From positions 80,001 through 144,000 of the forward strand of contig NZ_JAQTXI010000001.1 of NCBI RefSeq assembly GCF_028688855.1: a stretch of 64,000 bases of DNA. Direction: 5' to 3'. The translations under genes and the position numbers were made by a program. Positions 20,415 to 28,383 of this stretch are shown piece after piece; the stretch's first letter is position 1, and each line of letters starts with the position of its first letter. The notes beneath the pieces were generated by a model. The model saw nothing but the letters and a program-made list of their open reading frames with translations. It did no database searches and was not told the origin of the DNA. The stretch comes from Neomegalonema sp. (lineage in GTDB: Bacteria > Pseudomonadota > Alphaproteobacteria > Rhodobacterales > Rhodobacteraceae).

Positions 20415-21719
20415 ATGGCCATCGTTCCCTATCACGTCGAGGCGATGCTGGAGCGTCTGCGGCGGGTCTTCGACTCCATCGCCGGAGCGCGGGCGCATTT
20501 CACGCCCTCGCCGGAGGCCGAGCCGACGCGCCCCCTCCGCCCCGCCCGCGAGGCCTCGGCGGCGAATCTCGCGCGCTTCTGGGAGAGGCTGGAGGCCGAA
20601 AGCGGCGCCTCCGCCGAAGATCGCGAGATCCTCGCCGGGCCGGAGGATCTGGAGGCCGCCCCGCTCTACAGCCGCAACATCGAGAATTACGTGGGTCGGG
20701 CCAAGCTGCCCATGGGCGTGATCGGGCCTTTGCGGGTGCTGGGGCTCAACGCGCGGGGCGATTACTTCATTCCTCTGGCGACCACCGAAGCGGCTCTGGT
20801 GGCCTCCTATGGCCGGGGCGCCGAGGCGGTCGGGCGGGCGGGGGGCGTCGCGACGGCGCTGCTCGGAGAAGGCGTCCTGCGCAGCCCCGGCTTCATCTTC
20901 GCCGACATCCTGGAGGCGGGCGTCTTCGTGGACTGGGTCGCGCGGGAGGCCGAGGCTCTGAAGGCCGCCGCCGAGGCCACAACCCGCCATGGCGAGCTTC
21001 TGTCTCTGGAGCCCATGCTCGACAGCGATTGCGTCTTCCTGCTCTGCCGCTACGCCACCGGCGACGCGGCGGGCCAGAACATGGCCACCATCGCCACTCA
21101 GGCGCTCTGCGACCATATTCTCGAACATACGCCCGTGAAGCCGCTGCACGCCTTCGTGGAGGCGAATTTCTCCGGCGACAAGAAGGCCAGCCATCTGGGG
21201 CTTCTCGCCGGACGCGGACGCAAGGTCACCGCCAGCGTCACCCTGCCCGACGAGATCATCCGCCGCCATCTGCGCGCCGAGCCCGAAGCCATGCTGGCTT
21301 ATGGCCGCATGGCCAATCTGGGGGCGCTGCTCTCGGGACAGATCGGGGCTCAGGCCCATTACGCCAACGGACTCGCGGCCTTCTACATCGCCACCGGACA
21401 GGACGCCGCCTGCGTCGCGGAATCCGCCGTGGGCTTCACCCGCATGGAGCCGCGCGAGGGCGGGCTGTTCTTCTCGGCCACCCTGCCCAACATCCTCGTG
21501 GGCTCGGTGGGCGGAGGCACCGGCCTGCCGACCCAGGCGGCGGCCCTGCGCATCCTCGGGCTTCAGGGCGAGGGCAAGGCGGCGGCTCTGGCCGAGGTGA
21601 CGGCGGCGCTCTGTCTCTGCGGCGAGATCTCGATCATCGCGGCCATTTCGGCGGGCGAGTTCACCCGCGCCCATGCGCGGCTCGCGCGGCGGGCGCCGAA
21701 AAGCAAGGCCCCGTCATGA
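20415..21719 (+). CDS. HMG-CoA reductase-like enzyme, first gene of operon
   Basis: 434 aa. It has the HMG-CoA reductase fold: ENYVGRAKLPMGVIGPL (90-106), TTEAAL (123-128), TGDAAGQNM (215-223), GDKKASHL (254-261), ATGQDAA (326-332). The four catalytic residues of the family appear kept as Glu125, Lys256 or Lys257, Asp330 and His420. The usual GHLVxxHM near the C-terminus has become GEFTRAHA. In the known family it reduces HMG-CoA to mevalonate with NAD(P)H. No other mevalonate-pathway gene is nearby, and this bacterial class mostly uses the MEP route, so the true substrate may be another acyl-CoA. It heads seven genes joined by 4-nt overlaps. Confidence 0.88.
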   Translation: MAIVPYHVEAMLERLRRVFDSIAGARAHFTPSPEAEPTRPLRPAREASAANLARFWERLEAESGASAEDREILAGPEDLEAAPLYSRNIENYVGRAKLPMGVIGPLRVLGLNARGDYFIPLATTEAALVASYGRGAEAVGRAGGVATALLGEGVLRSPGFIFADILEAGVFVDWVAREAEALKAAAEATTRHGELLSLEPMLDSDCVFLLCRYATGDAAGQNMATIATQALCDHILEHTPVKPLHAFVEANFSGDKKASHLGLLAGRGRKVTASVTLPDEIIRRHLRAEPEAMLAYGRMANLGALLSGQIGAQAHYANGLAAFYIATGQDAACVAESAVGFTRMEPREGGLFFSATLPNILVGSVGGGTGLPTQAAALRILGLQGEGKAAALAEVTAALCLCGEISIIAAISAGEFTRAHARLARRAPKSKAPS

Positions 21720-22648
21720 CCGAGGAAACAGGTTTGAGCCTCGCGCGCAGGCTCTGGATCTATCAGGCCGAGCGCTTTCCCCTGCTGAAGAGCGGAATCC
21801 TGCTGGCGGCCTTCTCGGCGGCGAGCCTGAGCGTGTCGGCCCATCTGGGCGGCAGGCCCGCGCCGGGACTCTGGGTCTATCTGGCGGCCTGGCTCTGCAT
21901 GCTCGCCTTCTTCTTCCAGATGCGGGTCTGCGACGAATTCAAGGATCATGAGGAGGATGCGCGCTTCCGTCCCGAAAGGCCCGTCCCGCGCGGGCTGGTG
22001 ACGCTCGGGTTTTTGCGCGATCTCGGGCTTGGCGCGGGCGCGGTCATGATCGCCGCGAGCCTCAGCGTGGATTGGCGGCTCCTGGGGCTTTTGGCTCTGG
22101 TCTGGGGCTGGCTGGCGCTGATGACGCTCGAATTCGGCGCCCCCGCATGGCTCAAGGCGAGGCCGATCCTCTATCTGCTCTCGCATATGCTCATCATGCC
22201 GCTGATCGACCTTTTCGTGACGGCGATGGAGTGGCTCCCGGCGGCGGGGAGGCCTCCGGCGGGTCTGGGCGGCTTTCTGGCGCTCAGCTTCGTCAACGGC
22301 TGCGTGCTGGAGATCGGGCGCAAGATCTGGGCGCCGCAGAGCGAACGTCCCGGCGTCGAGAGCTATTCGGGGCTCTGGGGGCTGGAGCGCGCGGCGCGGA
22401 TCTGGATGGGCGTGGTGGCTCTGGCCTGGGCGCTGCTGCTCTGGGTGGGCTGGGCGATGGGCGCTTTCGGCGTCGTGGCGCTGATCGGGACCGCCGCGGC
22501 TCTGGCGGCGCTCATGGCGGGCCTGGGATTCTTGGCCTCCGCGACGCCGGAGCGCGCCAGGCGCCTCGACCTCATGGCCGGGCTCTGGGTCTTGCTCTGC
22601 TATGCGGCGGCGGGATTCGCGCCCTTCCTCACGGGAGGCGGCTCATGA
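21716..22648 (+). CDS. UbiA-superfamily prenyltransferase-like membrane protein
   Basis: 310 aa with about eight or nine hydrophobic segments. The first Asp-rich motif is DEFKDHEED (73-81), followed by RPERPVPRG (85-93); the second region is EIGRKIWAPQSERPGVESYS (199-218). These are the positions where UbiA-type enzymes bind Mg and prenyl diphosphate. The family attaches prenyl chains to aromatic or other acceptors in the inner membrane. The acceptor is not predictable. The ATG overlaps the stop of the HMG-CoA reductase-like gene as ATGA, and its own stop overlaps the next ATG in the same way. Confidence 0.85.
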   Translation: MTEETGLSLARRLWIYQAERFPLLKSGILLAAFSAASLSVSAHLGGRPAPGLWVYLAAWLCMLAFFFQMRVCDEFKDHEEDARFRPERPVPRGLVTLGFLRDLGLGAGAVMIAASLSVDWRLLGLLALVWGWLALMTLEFGAPAWLKARPILYLLSHMLIMPLIDLFVTAMEWLPAAGRPPAGLGGFLALSFVNGCVLEIGRKIWAPQSERPGVESYSGLWGLERAARIWMGVVALAWALLLWVGWAMGAFGVVALIGTAAALAALMAGLGFLASATPERARRLDLMAGLWVLLCYAAAGFAPFLTGGGS

Positions 22649-25086
22649 TCCTGACCGGAGAAGCGGCGCGGGATTCCGCACGGGCGGGCGGCAAGGCGGC
22701 GGCTCTGGCGCGGCTTCAGGCGGAAGGCTTCGAGATTCCGCCTTTCTTCGCGCTGGAGGGCGAGGCGGCGGATTTACGCGAGGCTCTGGCGGCTCTGGGT
22801 CCGGGGCCTTACGCGGTGCGCAGTTCGGGCCGCGAAGAGGACGGCGCGAGCCATTCCCACGCCGGACAATTCCTCTCCTTGCTGAACATCCCCGCCGAGG
22901 GCGTGGCGGAGGCCGCCCGCAAGGTGCGGGACTCCGGCCTCACGGACTCGCTGAGGGCCTATCGCGCGGCGAGAGGGCTGGACCCTGAAGGCGGCGCTCC
23001 CGCCGTGCTGGTGCAACGGATGATCGCGCCGCGCGCCGCCGGAGTCGCCTTCACCGCCGATCCGGTGACGGGCGAACGCGGCGTGCTGCTGATCTCGGCG
23101 GTGGAGGGGCTGGCCGACAGGCTCGTCGGCGGCGAGGTCGAGGGCGAGGACTGGCGCCTCGACGCCCGGGGCCATGCGACGTCCGCCAGCGAAGGCCCGC
23201 GCGTCTTGACCGAGGCCGACCTCAAGGCTCTGGCGGATCTGGGCCGGGCTCTGGAGGCGAAGCTCAAGGGGCCGCAGGATTTCGAATGGGCCTTCGAGGG
23301 CGAAAAGCTCTGGCTGCTTCAGGCGCGGCCCATCACCACCCTGCCCGCCTCCCTCCTCGCGCCGCCGGACCCGGCGCTGACGGTCTTCGACAACTCCAAC
23401 ATCGTGGAGAGCTATCCGGGAGTCGTCTCGACGCTGACCTACGGCTTCGCGCAATATGTCTATGCGCGGGTCTATCAGCGGCTTCTGGGGCTGCTCGGCG
23501 TGAAGCGGGAGACCATCTCCGATCATCGGGAGGTGCTGGAGAACCTCCTCGCGCGGGCGGATGGGCGCGTTTACTACAACCTCGCCAATTGGCGGAAGGC
23601 GCTCGGCCTGCTGCCCGGCGCGCGGCTCAACGCTCAGTTCATGGATTCCATGATGGGCCTCGACGAGCCCTTGCCCGCCGATCTCCTCGCCCGCCTGACG
23701 CCCCCGCCCGCCCAGGGACTCGCGCGCTTCGGGGAATACGCCCGACTCGGCGGCGCGGGGCTGAGGCTCTTTCGGGAATGGCTGCGTCTGCCCGGACGCA
23801 TCCGCCTCTTCGAGCAACGGCTCGAAGCCGCCCTCGCCCGCCCCGCCGGAGAGCTGAAGGGCCTCCCGTTTTCGGCTCTGGCGGAGGAATACCGGCGCAT
23901 CGAGGCGCAGCTTCTGGAGCGTTGGGACGCACCCCTCGTCAATGATTTCCTCTGCATGATCGCCTTCGGCTCCTCGCGGAAGATGCTGGAGCAGGCGGGC
24001 GGCGACCGGGGCCTGACGCTGCATAACGACGTGATGATCGGTCAGGGCGACATCGTCTCCGCCGAACCGGCGAAGCGCATCCGCGAGATGGGCGCCCTCG
24101 CCCGCCGCGAACCCGCCCTCATGGAGGCTTTGCGCCGCAATGACTCCGAGGCTCTGGCGGCGGGAGCGCTCGGGCCGCCTCTGGCGGGCTATCTCGCCAG
24201 ATTCGCCGATCGCTGCGCCGAAGAGCTGAAGCTCGAAAGCGTGACGCTCGATGAAGATCCGCGCCCTTTGCACGCCGCCGTGCTGGCCGCCGCCGGAAAG
24301 CCCGAATCCGCAGGCCCGCCGCCGCCGCTCACCGAGGCCGATGTGAAAGCCCGCCTGAAGGAGATCGCGCCGAAACGACCTGTCTGGCGTCTGCTTGCGC
24401 GGCGCAGGCTGGCTCAGGCGAAAACCCTTGTGCGGCACCGCGAGAATCTCCGCTTCGAGCGGACCCGCATCTTCGGACGCGCAAGACGGCTCTTTCTGGA
24501 GATGGGCGCGCGATTGACCGCCGCCGGGAAGCTGGAGGCTCCGCGCGACGTTCTGCACCTCACGCATCTGGAGCTTCTGGGCGCCGTCGAAGGCTTCGGC
24601 GCGGATCTCGATCTGAAAGGGCTCGTCGCGCTGCGCAAACCCGCCGACGCCCGGTCTCTGGCGCGGCCTGCGCCGCCCGCACGCCTGAGGATCGAAGGCG
24701 CGGCGCTCACCGGGCTGGATCAGGCCCTCGCGGCGCCCCGCGCCTCCGGCCCGCGCTCCGCAGACGAAGAGCGCAAGGGAACCGGATGTTCGGCGGGTCT
24801 GGCGCGCGGCGCGGCGAAGATCATCCTCGACCCCCGCACGGAGAGCCTCGCGCCGGGCGAGATCCTCGTGGCGCCCCATACGGACCCCGGCTGGATCGCG
24901 CTCTTCGCCAACGCCTCCGCCCTCGTGGTGGAGCGCGGGAGTCTGCTCTCGCATTCGGCCATCGTGGCGCGCGAACTCGGGATTCCCTGCGTGGTCGGGC
25001 TGAAAGGGGCGACGGCCTGGCTGGTCTCCGGCGAAGAGATCGAAGTGGACGGCGCGGGCGGATTCGTGCGAAGACTCAAATCATGA
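22645..25086 (+). CDS. PEP-utilising phosphotransferase (PEP synthase / rifampin phosphotransferase architecture)
   Basis: 813 aa. Residues 1-235 form the ATP-grasp domain of the PPDK/PEP-synthase family (GGKAAALARL, YAVRSSGREEDG, DFEWAFEG...LLQARPI). The C-terminal 110 residues are the swivelling phosphohistidine domain with GSLLSHSAIVARELGIP and catalytic His770. The roughly 450-residue middle lacks the PEP/pyruvate TIM barrel and is mostly helical, as in rifampin phosphotransferase, where it binds the acceptor. The likely chemistry is ATP-driven phosphotransfer through His770 to an unknown acceptor. It is joined by ATGA overlaps on both sides. An antibiotic-resistance role is possible by family, but the operon argues for biosynthesis. 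Confidence 0.85.
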   Translation: MILTGEAARDSARAGGKAAALARLQAEGFEIPPFFALEGEAADLREALAALGPGPYAVRSSGREEDGASHSHAGQFLSLLNIPAEGVAEAARKVRDSGLTDSLRAYRAARGLDPEGGAPAVLVQRMIAPRAAGVAFTADPVTGERGVLLISAVEGLADRLVGGEVEGEDWRLDARGHATSASEGPRVLTEADLKALADLGRALEAKLKGPQDFEWAFEGEKLWLLQARPITTLPASLLAPPDPALTVFDNSNIVESYPGVVSTLTYGFAQYVYARVYQRLLGLLGVKRETISDHREVLENLLARADGRVYYNLANWRKALGLLPGARLNAQFMDSMMGLDEPLPADLLARLTPPPAQGLARFGEYARLGGAGLRLFREWLRLPGRIRLFEQRLEAALARPAGELKGLPFSALAEEYRRIEAQLLERWDAPLVNDFLCMIAFGSSRKMLEQAGGDRGLTLHNDVMIGQGDIVSAEPAKRIREMGALARREPALMEALRRNDSEALAAGALGPPLAGYLARFADRCAEELKLESVTLDEDPRPLHAAVLAAAGKPESAGPPPPLTEADVKARLKEIAPKRPVWRLLARRRLAQAKTLVRHRENLRFERTRIFGRARRLFLEMGARLTAAGKLEAPRDVLHLTHLELLGAVEGFGADLDLKGLVALRKPADARSLARPAPPARLRIEGAALTGLDQALAAPRASGPRSADEERKGTGCSAGLARGAAKIILDPRTESLAPGEILVAPHTDPGWIALFANASALVVERGSLLSHSAIVARELGIPCVVGLKGATAWLVSGEEIEVDGAGGFVRRLKS

Positions 25087-26195
25087 ACAACGTTCAATCA
25101 CCTATCGAGGCCCATGCCGCCTTCGACCAGATCCGCTACGCCCAGCTTTGGGAGGACGCCGATCCCCTCTTGCTCGGGCTCGGCGAACAAAAAGGCGGGA
25201 CGCTGGTCTCCATCTGCTCGGCGGGCGACAACGCCCTCGCCCTGCTGCTGCTGGATCCGGCGCGGGTGGTGGTGGCCGATCTCTCTCCGGCGCAACTGGC
25301 CTGCCTGAGGATTCGCCTGAGCGCCTGGGGCGCCCTGACCCATGGCGAGCTTCTGGAGCTGTTCGGCTCGCGGCCCTCGGCCCGACGCGGCGAGCTTCTG
25401 GACAAGGCCGCCCGCGACCTCTCCGCCGAGGATCAGGCCTTCTGGGCGCCGTTGAAATCCGAGGTCGAGGCTCATGGCCTCGGCGGGATCGGCAAGTTCG
25501 AGCGCTATTTCCGGCTTTTCCGGCGGCGGGTCTTGCCCCTGGCCCATTCACGCCGCACGGTCGAAGCCATCTTCGAGCCGCGCGACCGCGCCGGGCGCGC
25601 GGAATTCCTCGACCAGCGTTGGAGCAACTGGCGCTGGCGGCTTCTGCTGAAGCTGTTTTTCTCTAATTTCGTCATGGGGCGGCTCGGGCGGGATCCGGCC
25701 TTCTTCGCCCATGTCGAGGGGAGTCTGTCGGATCATGTGGCGCGGCGGCTGCGTCATGCGGCGGTGGATCTCGATCCTTGCGCGAATCCCTTCCTGCGCT
25801 GGATCTTCTTCGGGACTCACGGCGAGGCCCTGCCGCTCCCCTGGCGCCCCGAGTCCTTCGAGCCCATCCGCGAACGCCTCGACCGCATCGAGATCCGGCC
25901 CGGCCCCGTCGAGACCGCCCTCGAGCCCGGCGAAAGGGCGGACGGCTATAATCTCTCCGACATCTTCGAATACATGCCGCCCGAGGCCTTCGCGCGGATC
26001 TACGCCAGCCTTCTGGACAAGGCGTCTCCGGGGGCGCGTCTGGTCTATTGGAACATGATGGCGCCGCGCCGGGGCGCCGATCTTGCGGGATCAGCCGGGC
26101 GCGCGATCCGGCGCGCGGATCTGGAGCAGGCGGGGGCGGCCATGGACAAGGCTTTCTTCTATTCCGACTTCATCGTCGAGGAGGCGCCGTCGTGA
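25083..26195 (+). CDS. BtaA-like S-adenosylmethionine 3-amino-3-carboxypropyl transferase (DUF3419)
   Basis: 370 aa. It matches the BtaA/DUF3419 family: QLWEDAD (21-27), SAM-binding SICSAGDN (43-50), DLSPAQLACL (66-75), and NLSDIFEYM in the C-terminal part. BtaA moves the 3-amino-3-carboxypropyl group of SAM to diacylglycerol, giving diacylglyceryl-homoserine. The N-methyltransferase BtaB, which normally completes betaine lipid DGTS, is absent here; a GNAT lies two genes on instead. The acceptor could be a lipid or prenyl alcohol, but this is inference. The ATG overlaps the upstream TGA, and the next gene starts in the stop as GTGA. Confidence 0.87.
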   Translation: MNNVQSPIEAHAAFDQIRYAQLWEDADPLLLGLGEQKGGTLVSICSAGDNALALLLLDPARVVVADLSPAQLACLRIRLSAWGALTHGELLELFGSRPSARRGELLDKAARDLSAEDQAFWAPLKSEVEAHGLGGIGKFERYFRLFRRRVLPLAHSRRTVEAIFEPRDRAGRAEFLDQRWSNWRWRLLLKLFFSNFVMGRLGRDPAFFAHVEGSLSDHVARRLRHAAVDLDPCANPFLRWIFFGTHGEALPLPWRPESFEPIRERLDRIEIRPGPVETALEPGERADGYNLSDIFEYMPPEAFARIYASLLDKASPGARLVYWNMMAPRRGADLAGSAGRAIRRADLEQAGAAMDKAFFYSDFIVEEAPS

Positions 26196-27526
26196 CTCCG
26201 GAAACCGCTCTGGCGCTGCGCCATGTCGGGCTCGTGCTGAGCTTCATCCTCGCGCTTCTGGGGGTGCTGGGCTTCGCGCGCTGGCTGGCCGAAAGGGAGG
26301 GGCTCGGGCCGGAGGGACAGCGCAAGCTCGCCCATATGGCGGCTGGGCTTTCGGCCCTCGCCCTGCCGATGCTCTTCAGGGAGCCCTGGCCGGTGATGCT
26401 CCTCATGGGGCTGTCCTTGCTGGTGCTGGGAGTCCTGCGCCTGCCCGCCCTGCGCCGCAGAGGCCTCGGCGCGGCGCTGCATGGCGTCGAGCGTCAGTCC
26501 TTCGGCGAGATCTGGCTGATTCTGGCCGTGGGCTTCCTCTTCCTGCGCTCGGGGGGAGAACCGATCCTCTATGCGTTGCCGCTTCTGCTGCTGGCTCTGG
26601 CCGATGCGGCGGCGGCTCTGGTGGGCTCGGCCTACGGACGCAGCCGCTTCGCCGTCGCCAGCGGAGAAAAGAGCCTCGAAGGCGTGACGGCCTTCTTCAT
26701 CGTGGCCTTTCTGGTCAGCATGATCGCGCTCCTGCTGCTGACCGACATCCCGCGTCCCGCCGTGATCCTGCTGGGGCTGATGACCGCCGCCTTCGCCGCC
26801 CTCGTCGAGGCCGACAGCTGGCGGGGTCTGGACAACCTCTTCGTGCCGGTGGGCGCGCATTTCCTGCTCGCGAGCTATCTGGACGCGCCTCTGGCCGAGC
26901 TGGCGGCCATGGCGGGAATCTTCCTCATCGCGCTCTGGGCGGCCTTGCGTCTGGCGCCGAGGCTCGGGCTTTCCGACCACGCCGCCCGCGCCGCCACGGT
27001 GCTGATCTTCCTCGTCTGCGCCGTGACCAAGGCCCAGAACGCCCTTCTGCCCGCCCTGGCGATTCTGGCCCATCTGGCGGCGCGGCGGACGCGGCCCGAT
27101 TCCAGCCCCTTCCCCGATCTGGATTTCCTCGCGGCGACGGCTCTGGTCAGCCTGCTCTGGCTGGGGGTGGGCGAGGGCTTCGGCCCCACCGCGATCAATC
27201 TCTACGGCCTGACCTTCGCGGGGATCGCGGCGGCCCATCTGGCCCTCGCGCTGCCGCGGCGGCGGCGCTGGATCTGGATTCCCGCGGCGGCGGCTCTGGG
27301 CGGAGCGGTCTGGCTCGTCGCGCGGGGCAACGTCCATTCGCCCGACTGGGGCGGCGGATTCGCCCCCTGGATCGCCCTCAGCCTGCTTCTGGCGGGCGCA
27401 GGTCCGCTCTGGCGGCCTGAATCCTATGAAACCTGGCGTCGGGCGAAGATCTTCGCGGCGGCGCTGATCGTTCCGGCGGGACTTTACGCCGCCTGGCATC
27501 TCATGCGGGGAGGACTCGCGGCGTGA
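26192..27526 (+). CDS. Phytol/dolichol kinase-like membrane protein with extra membrane half
   Basis: 444 aa, starting GTG. Residues 1-240 match the VTE5/SEC59/DGK1 family of CTP-dependent lipid-alcohol kinases, with RKLAH (44-48), LADAAAALVGSAYG (136-149), GEKSLEG (158-164) and GLDNLFVPV (212-220). Residues 240-444 add several more hydrophobic helices not needed in that family. The family phosphorylates polyprenols, phytol or diacylglycerol in the membrane. With a UbiA-type enzyme in the same operon, a prenyl-alcohol substrate is attractive. It shares GTGA overlaps with both neighbours. Confidence 0.8.
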   Translation: MTPETALALRHVGLVLSFILALLGVLGFARWLAEREGLGPEGQRKLAHMAAGLSALALPMLFREPWPVMLLMGLSLLVLGVLRLPALRRRGLGAALHGVERQSFGEIWLILAVGFLFLRSGGEPILYALPLLLLALADAAAALVGSAYGRSRFAVASGEKSLEGVTAFFIVAFLVSMIALLLLTDIPRPAVILLGLMTAAFAALVEADSWRGLDNLFVPVGAHFLLASYLDAPLAELAAMAGIFLIALWAALRLAPRLGLSDHAARAATVLIFLVCAVTKAQNALLPALAILAHLAARRTRPDSSPFPDLDFLAATALVSLLWLGVGEGFGPTAINLYGLTFAGIAAAHLALALPRRRRWIWIPAAAALGGAVWLVARGNVHSPDWGGGFAPWIALSLLLAGAGPLWRPESYETWRRAKIFAAALIVPAGLYAAWHLMRGGLAA

Positions 27527-28383
27527 CCGAAATCAAGGACGAGATCTTCAGGAACGACGGCGCTTCGGCGGTCCTCCATCGCGACGCGCCGCCGTTCGAG
27601 GAGCGGCGCGCCGCCGCGGTGGGGCGCTGGCGCTGCCTTGATCCCGTTTCGGGCGCGGATCTGCTCAACCAGATGGCCCGACAGGCCGCAGGAGAGGGAT
27701 TCCGCGCCCTCGTCGGCCCCATGAACGGCGACACCTGGGGCGCCTATCGGCTGGTGACCGAAACCGACGGCTCACCGCCCTTTCCGCTCGAACCGGTCAA
27801 CGGGCTGGAGGATCTCACGGCCTTCCGGGTGGCGGGCTTCTCCTCCATCGCGGATTACGTCTCGACGCGGCTGGCGCTGGACCGGCTCTCGGCCTTCGCG
27901 CCGGAGGAAGGCGAGATCCGGGACCCCGCCCTGCGCCTGCGCTTCTGGGACGGCAAGGAGCCCGAAGCCCTGCTCGGACGCCTGCATGCGCTCTCGCTGA
28001 AGGCCTTCGCGCGCAATCCCTTCTTCCGGCCCATCGACCGCGCCTCCTTCTCCGCCCATTACGCGCCGATCATGCCTCTGGTGGATCCGCGTTTCGTGAT
28101 CCTCGCCGAGAAGGGCCCGGATCTCGTCGGCTTCCTCTTCGGCTATCCGAACTTCAACGAGGGGCCGCAGCCGGAATCCGCCGTGATCAAGACCTACGCC
28201 AGCCTTCAGATCGGGCTCGGGCGGCGCATGGCCGATCTCTTCCACCGCCGCGCCCGCGACATGGGATTCAACCATGTGATCCACGCCCTCATGCGCGAGG
28301 ACAATCGTTCGCGCGATTCCAGCCGACTCTACGGCGCCGAGGTCTTCCGTCGTTACGCGCTGATGGCGCGGCGGCTGCCGTGA
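27523..28383 (+). CDS. GNAT-family acyltransferase
   Basis: 286 aa, starting GTG. It looks like a two-part GNAT: an N-terminal region with LNQMARQAAGEGFRALVGPMNG (about 47-68), and a C-terminal domain with PDLVGFLFGYPNF and the acetyl-CoA-binding-like ASLQIGLGRRMADLFHRRA (about 226-244). It resembles uncharacterised N-acyltransferase proteins. An attractive but unproven role is acylating the amino group left by the BtaA-like enzyme. GTGA overlaps link it to both neighbours. Confidence 0.78.
   Translation: MTEIKDEIFRNDGASAVLHRDAPPFEERRAAAVGRWRCLDPVSGADLLNQMARQAAGEGFRALVGPMNGDTWGAYRLVTETDGSPPFPLEPVNGLEDLTAFRVAGFSSIADYVSTRLALDRLSAFAPEEGEIRDPALRLRFWDGKEPEALLGRLHALSLKAFARNPFFRPIDRASFSAHYAPIMPLVDPRFVILAEKGPDLVGFLFGYPNFNEGPQPESAVIKTYASLQIGLGRRMADLFHRRARDMGFNHVIHALMREDNRSRDSSRLYGAEVFRRYALMARRLP

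Noticed and set aside
22645..25086. Antibiotic-inactivating rifampin phosphotransferase
   Set aside because: The architecture is similar, but the gene is embedded by 4-nt overlaps in a biosynthetic-type operon, so resistance is not the simplest reading.
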